Source of the DNA: Curtobacterium luteum
GTDB lineage: Bacteria; Actinomycetota; Actinomycetes; Actinomycetales; Microbacteriaceae
Direction of reading: 5' to 3'
DNA length: 64,000 nucleotides
Assembly: GCF_014646995.1 (NCBI RefSeq)
Contig: NZ_BMOI01000003.1
Span: 134,963-198,962, forward strand
Part shown: in pieces, positions 17,030-24,522 of the stretch
Numbering within the stretch: the stretch's first letter is position 1
Layout of the letters: each line of letters starts with the position of its first letter
Made by a program: the position numbers and the translations under genes
The notes under the pieces: generated by a model
Databases searched by the model: none
What the model was told of the DNA's origin: nothing
The model's input: only the letters and a program-made list of their open reading frames with translations

Positions 17030-17956
17030 GTGAAGACACTGGAGTTGCCACAGACCGACCTCACCGCGTCCGACGTCGTCGTCGGTCTCATGCGGATCAA
17101 CGACATGAGCGACGAGGACGTCCGCGCGCTCTACTCGGCGTCGCGCGACGCGGGCGTGACCATGTTCGACCACGCCGCGATCTACGGCGGCTGGCACGGC
17201 TGCGAGGCGCGCTTCGCCGAGGCCGTGACCCTGTCGCCGTCCGAGCGTGCGGCGATCCAGCTGCAGACGAAGGTCGGCATCCGGCAGGGGTACTTCGACT
17301 TCTCGTACGAGCACATCCTGTCGTCGGTCGAGGAGTCCCTCGCGGCCCTCCGCACCGACTACATCGACGTCCTGCTGCTGCACCGCCCGGACGCGCTGGT
17401 CGAGCCGGAGGAGGTCGCGAAGGCGTTCGACGAGCTGCACGCGGCGGGCAAGGTCCACCACTTCGGCGTCTCGAACCACACACCCGGTCAGGTCGAGCTG
17501 CTGCGTCGTTCGGTGAACCAGCCGCTCGCGTTCAACCAGGTGCAGCTGAGCATCACGCACGCGAACGTCATCGCGCAGGGCGTCGCGGCGAACATGGGCG
17601 GGCTCGACCAGTCCGTGGACCGGGACAACGACATCCTCAACCACGCGCGGCTCAACGACATCACGCTGCAGGCATGGTCGCCGTTCCAGAAGGGATTCTT
17701 CGACGGCGTGTTCCTCGGCGATCGCGAGCACTACGCCGAGCTGAACGACGTGCTCGACGAGGTCGCGGCGGCGCACGGCGTCACGCCGACCGGCATCGCG
17801 GCGGCGTGGATCACCCGGCACCCGGCGCACTTCCAGGTCGTCCTCGGCACGACGAACCCGCAGCGGGTGCGGGAATCGGCGGCGGGCTCGGACGTGGAGC
17901 TCTCGCGCGAGGAGTGGTACCGGATCTTCACGGCGGCGGGACACACCGTCCCCTGA
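17030..17956 (+). CDS. Aldo/keto reductase (YdhF-like)
   Basis: A 308-residue TIM-barrel oxidoreductase. Active-site elements are TMFDHAAIYGGWHG (Asp and Tyr), LQTKVG (Lys) and LLLHRPD (His); the NADPH-binding end is VVLGTTNPQRVRESA. FGVSNHTPGQVELL matches the YdhF group. Start is GTG 17030 with CAGGAT 7 nt upstream; no good ribosome binding site is seen. It stands alone and is followed by GC-repeat and REP-like DNA. Substrate unknown. Confidence 0.9.
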   Translation: MKTLELPQTDLTASDVVVGLMRINDMSDEDVRALYSASRDAGVTMFDHAAIYGGWHGCEARFAEAVTLSPSERAAIQLQTKVGIRQGYFDFSYEHILSSVEESLAALRTDYIDVLLLHRPDALVEPEEVAKAFDELHAAGKVHHFGVSNHTPGQVELLRRSVNQPLAFNQVQLSITHANVIAQGVAANMGGLDQSVDRDNDILNHARLNDITLQAWSPFQKGFFDGVFLGDREHYAELNDVLDEVAAAHGVTPTGIAAAWITRHPAHFQVVLGTTNPQRVRESAAGSDVELSREEWYRIFTAAGHTVP

Positions 17957-17996
17957 GCGCGTTCGCGCCGCGCCGCGCCGCGCCGCGCCGCGCCGC

Positions 17997-18056
17997 GCAC
18001 AACCAAAGTCACCTCGAACCAGGGTTCCACGCGGTTCGAGGTGACTTTGGTTGTGC
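17997..18056. repeat. REP-like inverted repeat, copy B (perfect arms)
   Basis: Perfect 24-nt arms, left beginning GCACAACCAAAGTCACCTCG and right ending GAGGTGACTTTGGTTGTGC, around a 12-nt loop at 18021-18032. It is preceded by about 40 nt of CGCGC-type repeats and followed by AGACATCGTGCGCCACGG, which matches the flank of copy C. It abuts a truncated GNAT gene. This is the best-preserved of three copies. Confidence 0.85.
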
Positions 18057-18352
18057 AGACATCGTGCGCCACGGACGGCAGGGTGGTCGCCACGTTCCAA
18101 CTCACCCGGATCCCCGGGATGGCGCGTCGGGGATCCACGAGGCTCCTCGTCGAGGCCGTACGGGTCAGCAGCACGCAGCGCTCCGGCGGGGTCGGGACCG
18201 CACTGATGCGGTGGGTCACCGACGAAGCGGCGCCATCGCTCGGGGCGTCGCTCGTGCAGCTCACCTCCGACGCCGCCCGGACGGACGCACACCGCTTCTC
18301 CGAGCGGCTCGACTTCGTCGGGTCACACGTCGGGTTCAAGTTCACGCGCTGA
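18057..18352 (+). pseudogene. C-terminal remnant of a GNAT acetyltransferase
   Basis: About 95 residues of a GNAT domain remain: VVATFQLTRIPGMARRGSTR is followed by the acetyl-CoA motif (RSGGVGTALMRWV) and DAHRFSERLDFVGSHVGF. The N-terminal 60 or so residues expected of this family are missing, and the frame runs straight out of the REP-like repeat at 17997-18056. SERLDF replaces the usual YERLGF, suggesting decay. A short protein starting at a GTG inside the repeat is possible but would lack half the fold. Confidence 0.75.
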
Positions 18353-18358
18353 CGCGCG

Positions 18359-18559
18359 TCAGTCCTCGGACGGCGGCGACGGCACGGCGACGTCCACCGG
18401 CGACACCCGCGTCGGGTCCGCCGAGGCCCCGCCGACCACGTCGAACGAGATGCCGAGCTCGGCAGCCGTTTCTTCGTCGAGTTCGAGTCCGTCTTCCTTC
18501 ACCTGGTCCTCGGGGATGGCCCGGCCACCGGAGGGGTCCCAGGAGTTCGCGATCGACAT
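18359..18559 (-). CDS. Small acidic protein, unknown function
   Basis: A 66-residue protein starting MSIANSWDPSGGRAIPEDQV and rich in Asp and Glu. The start at 18559 is chosen because CATGCT lies 7 nt upstream (leaderless pattern), in a segment (GCATGCTCGGCC) shared with the next gene upstream. No membrane segment or known domain. The two genes look like distant relatives or share a promoter unit. Confidence 0.55.
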   Translation of the reverse strand: MSIANSWDPSGGRAIPEDQVKEDGLELDEETAAELGISFDVVGGASADPTRVSPVDVAVPSPPSED

Positions 18560-18605
18560 GCGGCCGAGCATGCCCGACCCGCATGGCAATCCGCCAAGAA
18601 GCGCG

Positions 18606-18836
18606 TCAGAGGTCGTCCGTGTGGAGCCGGTCGCCCGCCTGCGGACGTCGGAAGACGGGACCACCGCCGGCTTCGTCCTCGTCGTGGTGGTCGACCGGCG
18701 AGACGCTCGGGTCGGGCGAGTCCGGGCCCACGTCGGCACCGCGGTCCTCCTCCACCTCGAGTTCGGTGGCGTCGGAGCCGTCCACGGGGACGGACGCGCC
18801 GGGCTGCTCCGGATCGAACGGTGTGCTCATCGACAT
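18606..18836 (-). CDS. Small acidic protein, unknown function
   Basis: A 76-residue very acidic protein, MSMSTPFDPEQPGASVPVDG and onward, with Asp/Glu/His runs. A start at ATG 18830 is also possible. CATGCT sits 6 nt before ATG 18836, within the GCATGCTCGGCC block also found before the 66-residue gene downstream. Such disordered acidic proteins are common next to metabolic genes in this group, but no function is known. Confidence 0.55.
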   Translation of the reverse strand: MSMSTPFDPEQPGASVPVDGSDATELEVEEDRGADVGPDSPDPSVSPVDHHDEDEAGGGPVFRRPQAGDRLHTDDL

Positions 18837-18870
18837 GGGCCGAGCATGCTCCGGGCCGGTGAACGGCGGG

Positions 18871-21800
18871 TCAACGCTGTCCGTCCGCCGCGATCAGCTC
18901 GAGCTGCGTGACGGCGACGTCCGTGACGGCGGAGAACGTGAACGCCGACCCGGCGCCCTCCAGGCGGAAGACCCGGGTCTGGCCGGCCCGGTCGAACTCC
19001 GCCTCGCGGACCGCTGACGACCCGGACCCGAGCGCCACGTCCCACGAGTAGCTCCCGGGCGTCTCGACCGTGACCGTGTAGAGCGACACCGGCACCGACG
19101 GCACCGCGAACGTGACGGACGCCCCCGCGGCGAGCGCCGTCGCGGTCCGCCCGGTGTCGTCGCTCAGCGGTGAGGACCCGACGGGCAGCAGGTCGACCGG
19201 GACGTCCCGGTACCCGTGCACCTCGGACGCGGAGACCGGCCGCGTGGCCGACGCCCAGCCGGCGGGCTCCGCGGACAGCGTGAACTCGATGGTCGACGCT
19301 GCGGCCACGACCTCGTGCGGGATGCTGACGGACTCCCAGGGCGCCCCGTCAACGGTGACCGACGCGACGTACCCGCCCACCGGCCCGGACACGACCTCGA
19401 TCACGGTCGGCGTCGCACTGCCGTCCGAGGAGCCCGGACGGAGGACGGTCCGACGCACCGACGGCGGCACGAGCACGTAGGTGCCCGTCGACGGCGCCAG
19501 GGGGTAGAGGCCGATCGTGGCGAAGACGTACCAGGCGCTCATCTCGCCGTTGTCCTCGTCGCCGGGGTACCCCTGCCCGAGGTCGGAGCCGACGAACAGC
19601 CGCTCGAGCGCCGTCCGCACGATCCGGTGTGCGTCGTCGTGCCGGCCCGTGAACATCGGGAAGAACGGGATGTGGTGCGCCGGCTGGTTCGACATCCCGA
19701 GCATGCCCATCCGCACGTCGCGGGCCTCGGTCATCTCGTGGATGGGGAAGCCGTAGGAGCCGGACCGCTCGGTGGCGCCGGTCTCCGCGGTGGCGAAGAA
19801 CGTGTCGAGCGCGGCGTCGAACCGGTCCGGACCGCCGTGCAGGTCGACGACCCCGGCGCCGTCGTGCGGCGCGGTGAAGGCGGTCCCCCACGCGTTCGTC
19901 TCGGTGTAGTCGTCGCCCCAGTCGCGCGGGTCGAACTCGGAGCCGATCCGCCACGAACCGTCCGGGTCCCGTCCGATGAAGAAGCCGCGTTCGGCGTCGA
20001 AGACGTTCCGGTACTGCAGGGAGCGCCGGGCGAACCACTCGTGCTCGGCCCGGAGCCGGTCACGGTCCGCGTCGGTGGTCGCGCGGTCGGCGAGCAGGTC
20101 CGCCATGACCGCGAGCCCCCAGTCGTTGATCGCGGCGTCGAGGGTCCAGCTCATCCCCTCGTGGGTCGCGGTGTCGACGTGGCCGCGGAAGGCGCCCGGG
20201 AGGCTCCCCTTGCGACCGACACGCTCGTCGCGCGGCGGGACGGTCGCGTTGCGCACCGCGCTCCGGTACGCCGCCGGCAGGTCGAACCCGTCGACGCCCT
20301 TCGCGGCGAGGTCCGCGAAGACCGTGTCGCTCGTGGTGCCGGTCATGCAGTCCTCGGCGCCGGGCGCGCTCCACCGGGGCGTCCAGCCGCCGTCGTGGTG
20401 GTGCTCGACGAAGCCCTGCGCGAGCTCGCCCGCCGTCTCCGGGGTGAGGAGCCCGAGCAGCGGCCACGCGGTGCGGTACGTGTCCCAGAACCCGTTCGTC
20501 GTGGTGAACGGCCCCTCGACGACCTCGGGTCCGGGCTCGTCGCGGATCGGGGACGCCTGCACCGAGCCGTACGGGGACCGGTGACGCGGGGTGCCGTCCA
20601 GCGCGGTCTCGCCGGCACGGTTCGGGTAGAGGAACAGCCGGTACAGGCCCGAGTACAGCGAGGTCAACTGGTCCGGCGTCGCCCCCTCCACGGCGAGCGT
20701 CGCGAGCTCGGCGGTCCACCGGTCCTCGGCGTGGGTGCGCATCGCGTCGACGTCCCCGGCGGCGTCGAGGTTCGCGCGGGCGTCCTCCATCGACACCGTG
20801 GAGATGCCGAGGAGCACGTCGACGTCCCCGTCGACCGTGAGCCACCCGCGCAGTCCGTGCTGGGCGACGACGGTGTGGTCCGCCGTGACCCGGGGCACCC
20901 GGAGGTGGACGTGGTGCGGTGGGGTGCCCGGGCGGTCGTCGAGGAGGCACTCGACGACGGCCGTCCCGTCGGCGATCGTCACCGAGACGTCGGACACGCG
21001 GCCGTGGTGGTCGAGGACGACGCTGCGCGTGCCCGTGAAGCGGAAGCCGAGGGCGAACTCCCCCGCCGTCACCTCGGCCGTGACACCGTGGTCGAGGGCG
21101 ACCCGGTACCGGTGCGGGCCGTCCTGCTCGTCGTCGTGGTCGAACCCGAGCGCGCGGGCGGTCCGGTCGGGGTCCGGGGTGTCGAGCGGCGAGGGCATGA
21201 CCTGGAACACCCCGCGGTCGCCCATCCACGGCGACGGGATGTGACTCGTGGCGAAGGCCTGGATCGCCGGACGCACCCGGTCCCCCTCGACCCGGGAGTG
21301 CTCGTGGAACGCGTACGGCCACCGGTTGCTCGACGCGTCGGTCATCGGCAGGCCGAACACCCCGCCGTGCGGCAGCCCGACGAGCGGTGCGGTGTTCCCG
21401 CGCGAGAACCGGGACGACGCCTGCGTGCCCCGGGTCGTGCGGACGTGGTCGAGCGGCGTCGTCGGGGCCGGCCGTGCCGGACCCAGCCGGACGTCGTCGA
21501 GCCAGCCGCGGAGCGCCGGACGCTCCCCGTCGCCGGACGGGTGCTGCGCGTCGGAGCCGAGCCGGGCCTCCAAGCGGTCGACGACCCGACCCGCGAGCGG
21601 GGTGAGGTCGACCGCCCGACGGTTCCACTGGTCGACCCACTGCTTGCGGGCGGCGTCCTGCGCCTCGGGCATCGGCGCGTCGCCGTACTGGTCGTGCGCG
21701 ACGCTGCTCAGCCGCGTGCCGTCGGTGCAGACGAGGTCGAGCGCGAAGGCCGTGGCGTCCCAGAAGTGCGGGAGGTCGGCCTCGGTCGGCTCGGAGCGGC

Positions 21801-22008
21801 CGTCGGGCAGGGTCCGCTCCGGGAACCACACCCACGACAGTTCGTCGCCCGGCGCGATCGTGCGACCGGACCACCCGGGGACCACGCCCTCGGCGACACC
21901 GCCGCCGGACGGTCGTTCGACGGCCCAGGCCTCCGCCGACGAGTACCCGACACCGTTCCGCGCTGCGACGGCCGTCGTCGGCCCGCCGCTCCGTTGCAGC
22001 TCTTCCAC
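18871..22008 (-). CDS. GH92 family alpha-mannosidase
   Basis: A 1045-residue glycosidase. Residues 1-180 form a beta-rich N-terminal region; the GH92 core follows with TDASSNRWPYAFHEHS, the EGMSWTLDAAINDWG segment and the GDEDNGEMSAWYVFATIGLYPL motif carrying family catalytic carboxylates, then a C-terminal extension of beta type. GH92 enzymes are calcium-dependent exo-alpha-mannosidases acting on yeast mannan or N-glycan linkages. No signal peptide is visible, which is unusual for polymer-degrading members and suggests intracellular oligosaccharides. GTG start at 22008 has TAGGCT 6 nt upstream; a strong palindrome at 22021-22041 overlaps this promoter. Confidence 0.92.
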   Translation of the reverse strand: MEELQRSGGPTTAVAARNGVGYSSAEAWAVERPSGGGVAEGVVPGWSGRTIAPGDELSWVWFPERTLPDGRSEPTEADLPHFWDATAFALDLVCTDGTRLSSVAHDQYGDAPMPEAQDAARKQWVDQWNRRAVDLTPLAGRVVDRLEARLGSDAQHPSGDGERPALRGWLDDVRLGPARPAPTTPLDHVRTTRGTQASSRFSRGNTAPLVGLPHGGVFGLPMTDASSNRWPYAFHEHSRVEGDRVRPAIQAFATSHIPSPWMGDRGVFQVMPSPLDTPDPDRTARALGFDHDDEQDGPHRYRVALDHGVTAEVTAGEFALGFRFTGTRSVVLDHHGRVSDVSVTIADGTAVVECLLDDRPGTPPHHVHLRVPRVTADHTVVAQHGLRGWLTVDGDVDVLLGISTVSMEDARANLDAAGDVDAMRTHAEDRWTAELATLAVEGATPDQLTSLYSGLYRLFLYPNRAGETALDGTPRHRSPYGSVQASPIRDEPGPEVVEGPFTTTNGFWDTYRTAWPLLGLLTPETAGELAQGFVEHHHDGGWTPRWSAPGAEDCMTGTTSDTVFADLAAKGVDGFDLPAAYRSAVRNATVPPRDERVGRKGSLPGAFRGHVDTATHEGMSWTLDAAINDWGLAVMADLLADRATTDADRDRLRAEHEWFARRSLQYRNVFDAERGFFIGRDPDGSWRIGSEFDPRDWGDDYTETNAWGTAFTAPHDGAGVVDLHGGPDRFDAALDTFFATAETGATERSGSYGFPIHEMTEARDVRMGMLGMSNQPAHHIPFFPMFTGRHDDAHRIVRTALERLFVGSDLGQGYPGDEDNGEMSAWYVFATIGLYPLAPSTGTYVLVPPSVRRTVLRPGSSDGSATPTVIEVVSGPVGGYVASVTVDGAPWESVSIPHEVVAAASTIEFTLSAEPAGWASATRPVSASEVHGYRDVPVDLLPVGSSPLSDDTGRTATALAAGASVTFAVPSVPVSLYTVTVETPGSYSWDVALGSGSSAVREAEFDRAGQTRVFRLEGAGSAFTFSAVTDVAVTQLELIAADGQR

Positions 22009-22020
22009 CCGGCCAGCCTA

Positions 22021-22041
22021 TTGGTCCACCGAGTGGACGAA
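22021..22041. promoter_or_regulatory. Palindromic operator over GH92 promoter
   Basis: GTCCAC, spacer CGA, GTGGAC, extended on both sides by TTG/GAA to a 21-bp near-perfect palindrome. It begins 1 nt upstream of the TAGGCT hexamer (22015-22020) of the GH92 gene, so a bound protein would block polymerase. The symmetry is of the GntR or LacI kind. No such regulator gene lies in this window next to it. Confidence 0.6.
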
Positions 22042-22043
22042 AC

Positions 22044-23672
22044 CTACTTGTCGTGCCCGGGGGCCTTGCCGGACTTGCCCGGGCCGCCGTCCGACGCCGG
22101 CCCGGCGTCGGACGCGGGGCCGCCGCCGGTCTGCGGGCTCTCGACCGGGTTCGAGGCCGGACTCGACGGCTCCGGCAGCGTGGTCGGCACGGGGGCCTGC
22201 GAGGGCTGCTGCTCCTCGGTCGGTTGCTGCTCCGGTTCGCTGGGCTGCTGCTCGGGTTCGCTCGGTTGCTGCTCCGGTTCGCTGGGCTCCTGCGCAGGCT
22301 CGCTCGGCTGGTCGTCGCTCGGCGCACTCGTGCTGCTGTCGGTCGGCGCCGGCGTCGGGCTGCCGCCCCCGAGGGCGACCACCGCGGCGACGATGCCGGC
22401 GAGGACGAGCAGCGCGACGACGACCGCGAGGACGATCGGGCCGCGCCGGCGCCGCCGCGGCTCGTCGTCACCTGGTCGGGCAGCCGGCGGAACCGGGGCA
22501 CGCGGCGGGGTCGCGGCGGACCCACCCCGGCCGGCGGCGGCCGCCCCGGCTCCGGCACCGCCAGCAGCGCCGGCAGCACCCGCGGCGCCGAGGACCGTCG
22601 TCGCGACGTCGTCCGCACTGGAGGCACGGCTCACCGGCATCACCCGGGTCGCGTCCTCGGGACGGTCCGCCGCGCCCATCGGCTCGGTCGCCCCCATCGC
22701 GGCGGTCGCGGCACCGGCGGAGTCGGGATCCGCGGCGTCCGCAGCGGCAGCGGCAGCGGCGCCCACCCCGGCCGCTCCGGCCGCTCCGGCTGCTCCCGCC
22801 GCTCCGGCTGCTCCGGCGCGGGTCATCGCGCCCGGGGCGCCGGGCAGGAGCTGCGTCGCCGGGGCGACGTCGTCGCGGCCGAGGGCACGCAGGCGGTCGG
22901 CGGCCTCGGCCGCGGTCGGTCGTTCGTCCGGGTCGGTCGCCGTGAGCACGTGCAGGAGTGTGCGCCACGCCGTCGGCAGGTGCGGGTCGATCTCCGGGCT
23001 GCGGGCCAGCCGCGCGGTCGCGGACTCGACGGCGCTCCCGGGGAAGGGCCGCTTCCCGCTCAGCGTCTCGAGGAGCACCAGGCCGAGGGCGTAGACGTCG
23101 GCCTTGCCCGTGATCGGCTGGCCCATCACCTGCTCCGGCGCGATGTACGCGGCGGTGCCCATCACCGTGCCCGTCCCGGTCACCCGGGCGGAGTCCCGCA
23201 GGAGCGCGATGCCGAAGTCGGCGAGTTTGACGTGCTGACCGTCGGACTCGAGCAGGACGTTCGCGGGCTTGACGTCGCGGTGCACGACCCCCTGCGCGTG
23301 CGCCGCCGCGAGCCCGTCGGCGATCTGCGCCCCCACGCGGGCGGCCGTCACCGTGTCGAGCGGCCCCTCGCGGAGTCTCGTCGCCAGGTCGCTGCCCGGC
23401 ACGAGCTCCATGATCAGGTACGAGTCGCCGTCGGCATCGTCGAGTGCGGCGTCGTACAGGGTGACGAGCGCCGGGCTGCGGAGGGACGCCAGCACCTGGA
23501 TCTCCGCCTCGGCCCGCGCGCGCTCACCGTGGTCGACGGGCCCGATGCGGAAGACCTTGACGGCCACCTCGCGCCCGAGCATCTCGTCGACCGCGCGGTA
23601 CACGGACGCCATGCCACCGTGCCCGAGCGTGCCGGTGACGCGGTACCTGCCGCCGAAGACCCGTTCCTCCAT
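22044..23672 (-). CDS. Membrane Ser/Thr protein kinase (PknB-like, no PASTA)
   Basis: A 542-residue kinase. The kinase domain spans residues 1-270: GTLGHGGMASVY (P-loop), VAVKVF (Lys), VVHRDVKPANVLL (catalytic loop), KLADFGIA (DFG). An Ala-rich linker is followed by one membrane helix (IVLAVVVALLVLAGIVAAVV) and an external tail with repeated SEPEQQP units in place of PASTA domains. Start ATG 23672 is chosen because TAGGTT lies 7 nt upstream and this avoids overlap with the PAP2 gene; an in-frame ATG 13 codons earlier exists. Signal and targets are unknown. Confidence 0.9.
   Translation of the reverse strand: MEERVFGGRYRVTGTLGHGGMASVYRAVDEMLGREVAVKVFRIGPVDHGERARAEAEIQVLASLRSPALVTLYDAALDDADGDSYLIMELVPGSDLATRLREGPLDTVTAARVGAQIADGLAAAHAQGVVHRDVKPANVLLESDGQHVKLADFGIALLRDSARVTGTGTVMGTAAYIAPEQVMGQPITGKADVYALGLVLLETLSGKRPFPGSAVESATARLARSPEIDPHLPTAWRTLLHVLTATDPDERPTAAEAADRLRALGRDDVAPATQLLPGAPGAMTRAGAAGAAGAAGAAGAAGVGAAAAAAADAADPDSAGAATAAMGATEPMGAADRPEDATRVMPVSRASSADDVATTVLGAAGAAGAAGGAGAGAAAAGRGGSAATPPRAPVPPAARPGDDEPRRRRRGPIVLAVVVALLVLAGIVAAVVALGGGSPTPAPTDSSTSAPSDDQPSEPAQEPSEPEQQPSEPEQQPSEPEQQPTEEQQPSQAPVPTTLPEPSSPASNPVESPQTGGGPASDAGPASDGGPGKSGKAPGHDK
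22221..22288. repeat. 21-bp in-frame repeat in kinase tail
   Basis: About three copies of a 21-bp unit coding for SEPEQQP in the extracellular tail of the Ser/Thr kinase. Units are nearly identical at DNA level, so copy number may vary between strains. Confidence 0.7.
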
Positions 23673-23682
23673 GTCCGGCAAC

Positions 23683-24489
23683 CTACCGGGGCGACCTGAC
23701 GGGCCGCGCACCCCGGCGCAGCGCCGTCAGGTACAGCCGGTGCGCCGTGACGACGAGCGCGAGCCAGGCCAGCCCGAGCGCCCACGCCGCCAGGACGTCG
23801 GTGAGCCAGTGGTACCCGAGGAACACCCGGGACGCCCCGATCGACACGACGAACGCCGTCCCGACGGCGATCGTCCACACCCGCACGACCAGTCGGGACT
23901 GCCGGAGGACGAGCAGGTAGACGATCGTCCCGACCACCACGGTCGCGTTGAGGGTGTGGCCGGACGGGAACGACGCCGAGTGCTCGTACGGGGGCACCGC
24001 GTCGGACAGCGGCGGTCGGGCCCGCCCGATCAGGTCCTTGCCCGCGATCGTCATGAGGAGCGAGCCACCGCTCGCCGCGACGAGCAGCACGAGCGGCGTC
24101 CAGGCCCGGCGCTGGACCGTGAACCCGACCAGGAAGCCCACGGCGACGATGGGCATGCCGATCGTGCCCGCGACGTCGGTCCACCACGTGACGAGGGTGT
24201 CCGCCGTCGGTGACCGGAGGGTGAGCACCCAGTCGAGCACCGGGCGGTCGAGCACGGCGACGTCGTCTCCGGCCCGGACGGCGTCGTAGACCTCGGACGC
24301 GCCCCAGGTCGCCGTGACGGCCACGCCGATCCCGATCGCCAGCGTGAGCACGAGCACGGGCAGTGCGCCGTAACGGTGCCCGAGCGATGCCCACGCGTCC
24401 GCGACGGTCGCACCGGCTCGAGTGCGCCACCGGGTCAGGTCGACGTCACCGACCCGCTGGTCGGGGGTCTCCGCGTGCGTCTGGTCCAT
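23683..24489 (-). CDS. PAP2-family phosphatase
   Basis: A 268-residue membrane protein of about six helices. All three PAP2 signatures are present: KDLIGRARPP, SFPSGH, and SRVFLGYHWLTDVLA. It probably removes phosphate from a lipid such as phosphatidic acid or undecaprenyl pyrophosphate at the outer face of the membrane. It ends 11 nt before the kinase start; the two may be co-transcribed, although the kinase seems to have its own promoter in the PAP2 3' end. Confidence 0.9.
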   Translation of the reverse strand: MDQTHAETPDQRVGDVDLTRWRTRAGATVADAWASLGHRYGALPVLVLTLAIGIGVAVTATWGASEVYDAVRAGDDVAVLDRPVLDWVLTLRSPTADTLVTWWTDVAGTIGMPIVAVGFLVGFTVQRRAWTPLVLLVAASGGSLLMTIAGKDLIGRARPPLSDAVPPYEHSASFPSGHTLNATVVVGTIVYLLVLRQSRLVVRVWTIAVGTAFVVSIGASRVFLGYHWLTDVLAAWALGLAWLALVVTAHRLYLTALRRGARPVRSPR

Positions 24490-24522
24490 CGACCCACCCT
24501 GCCCGAGGGTCGGTGTGAGCGG

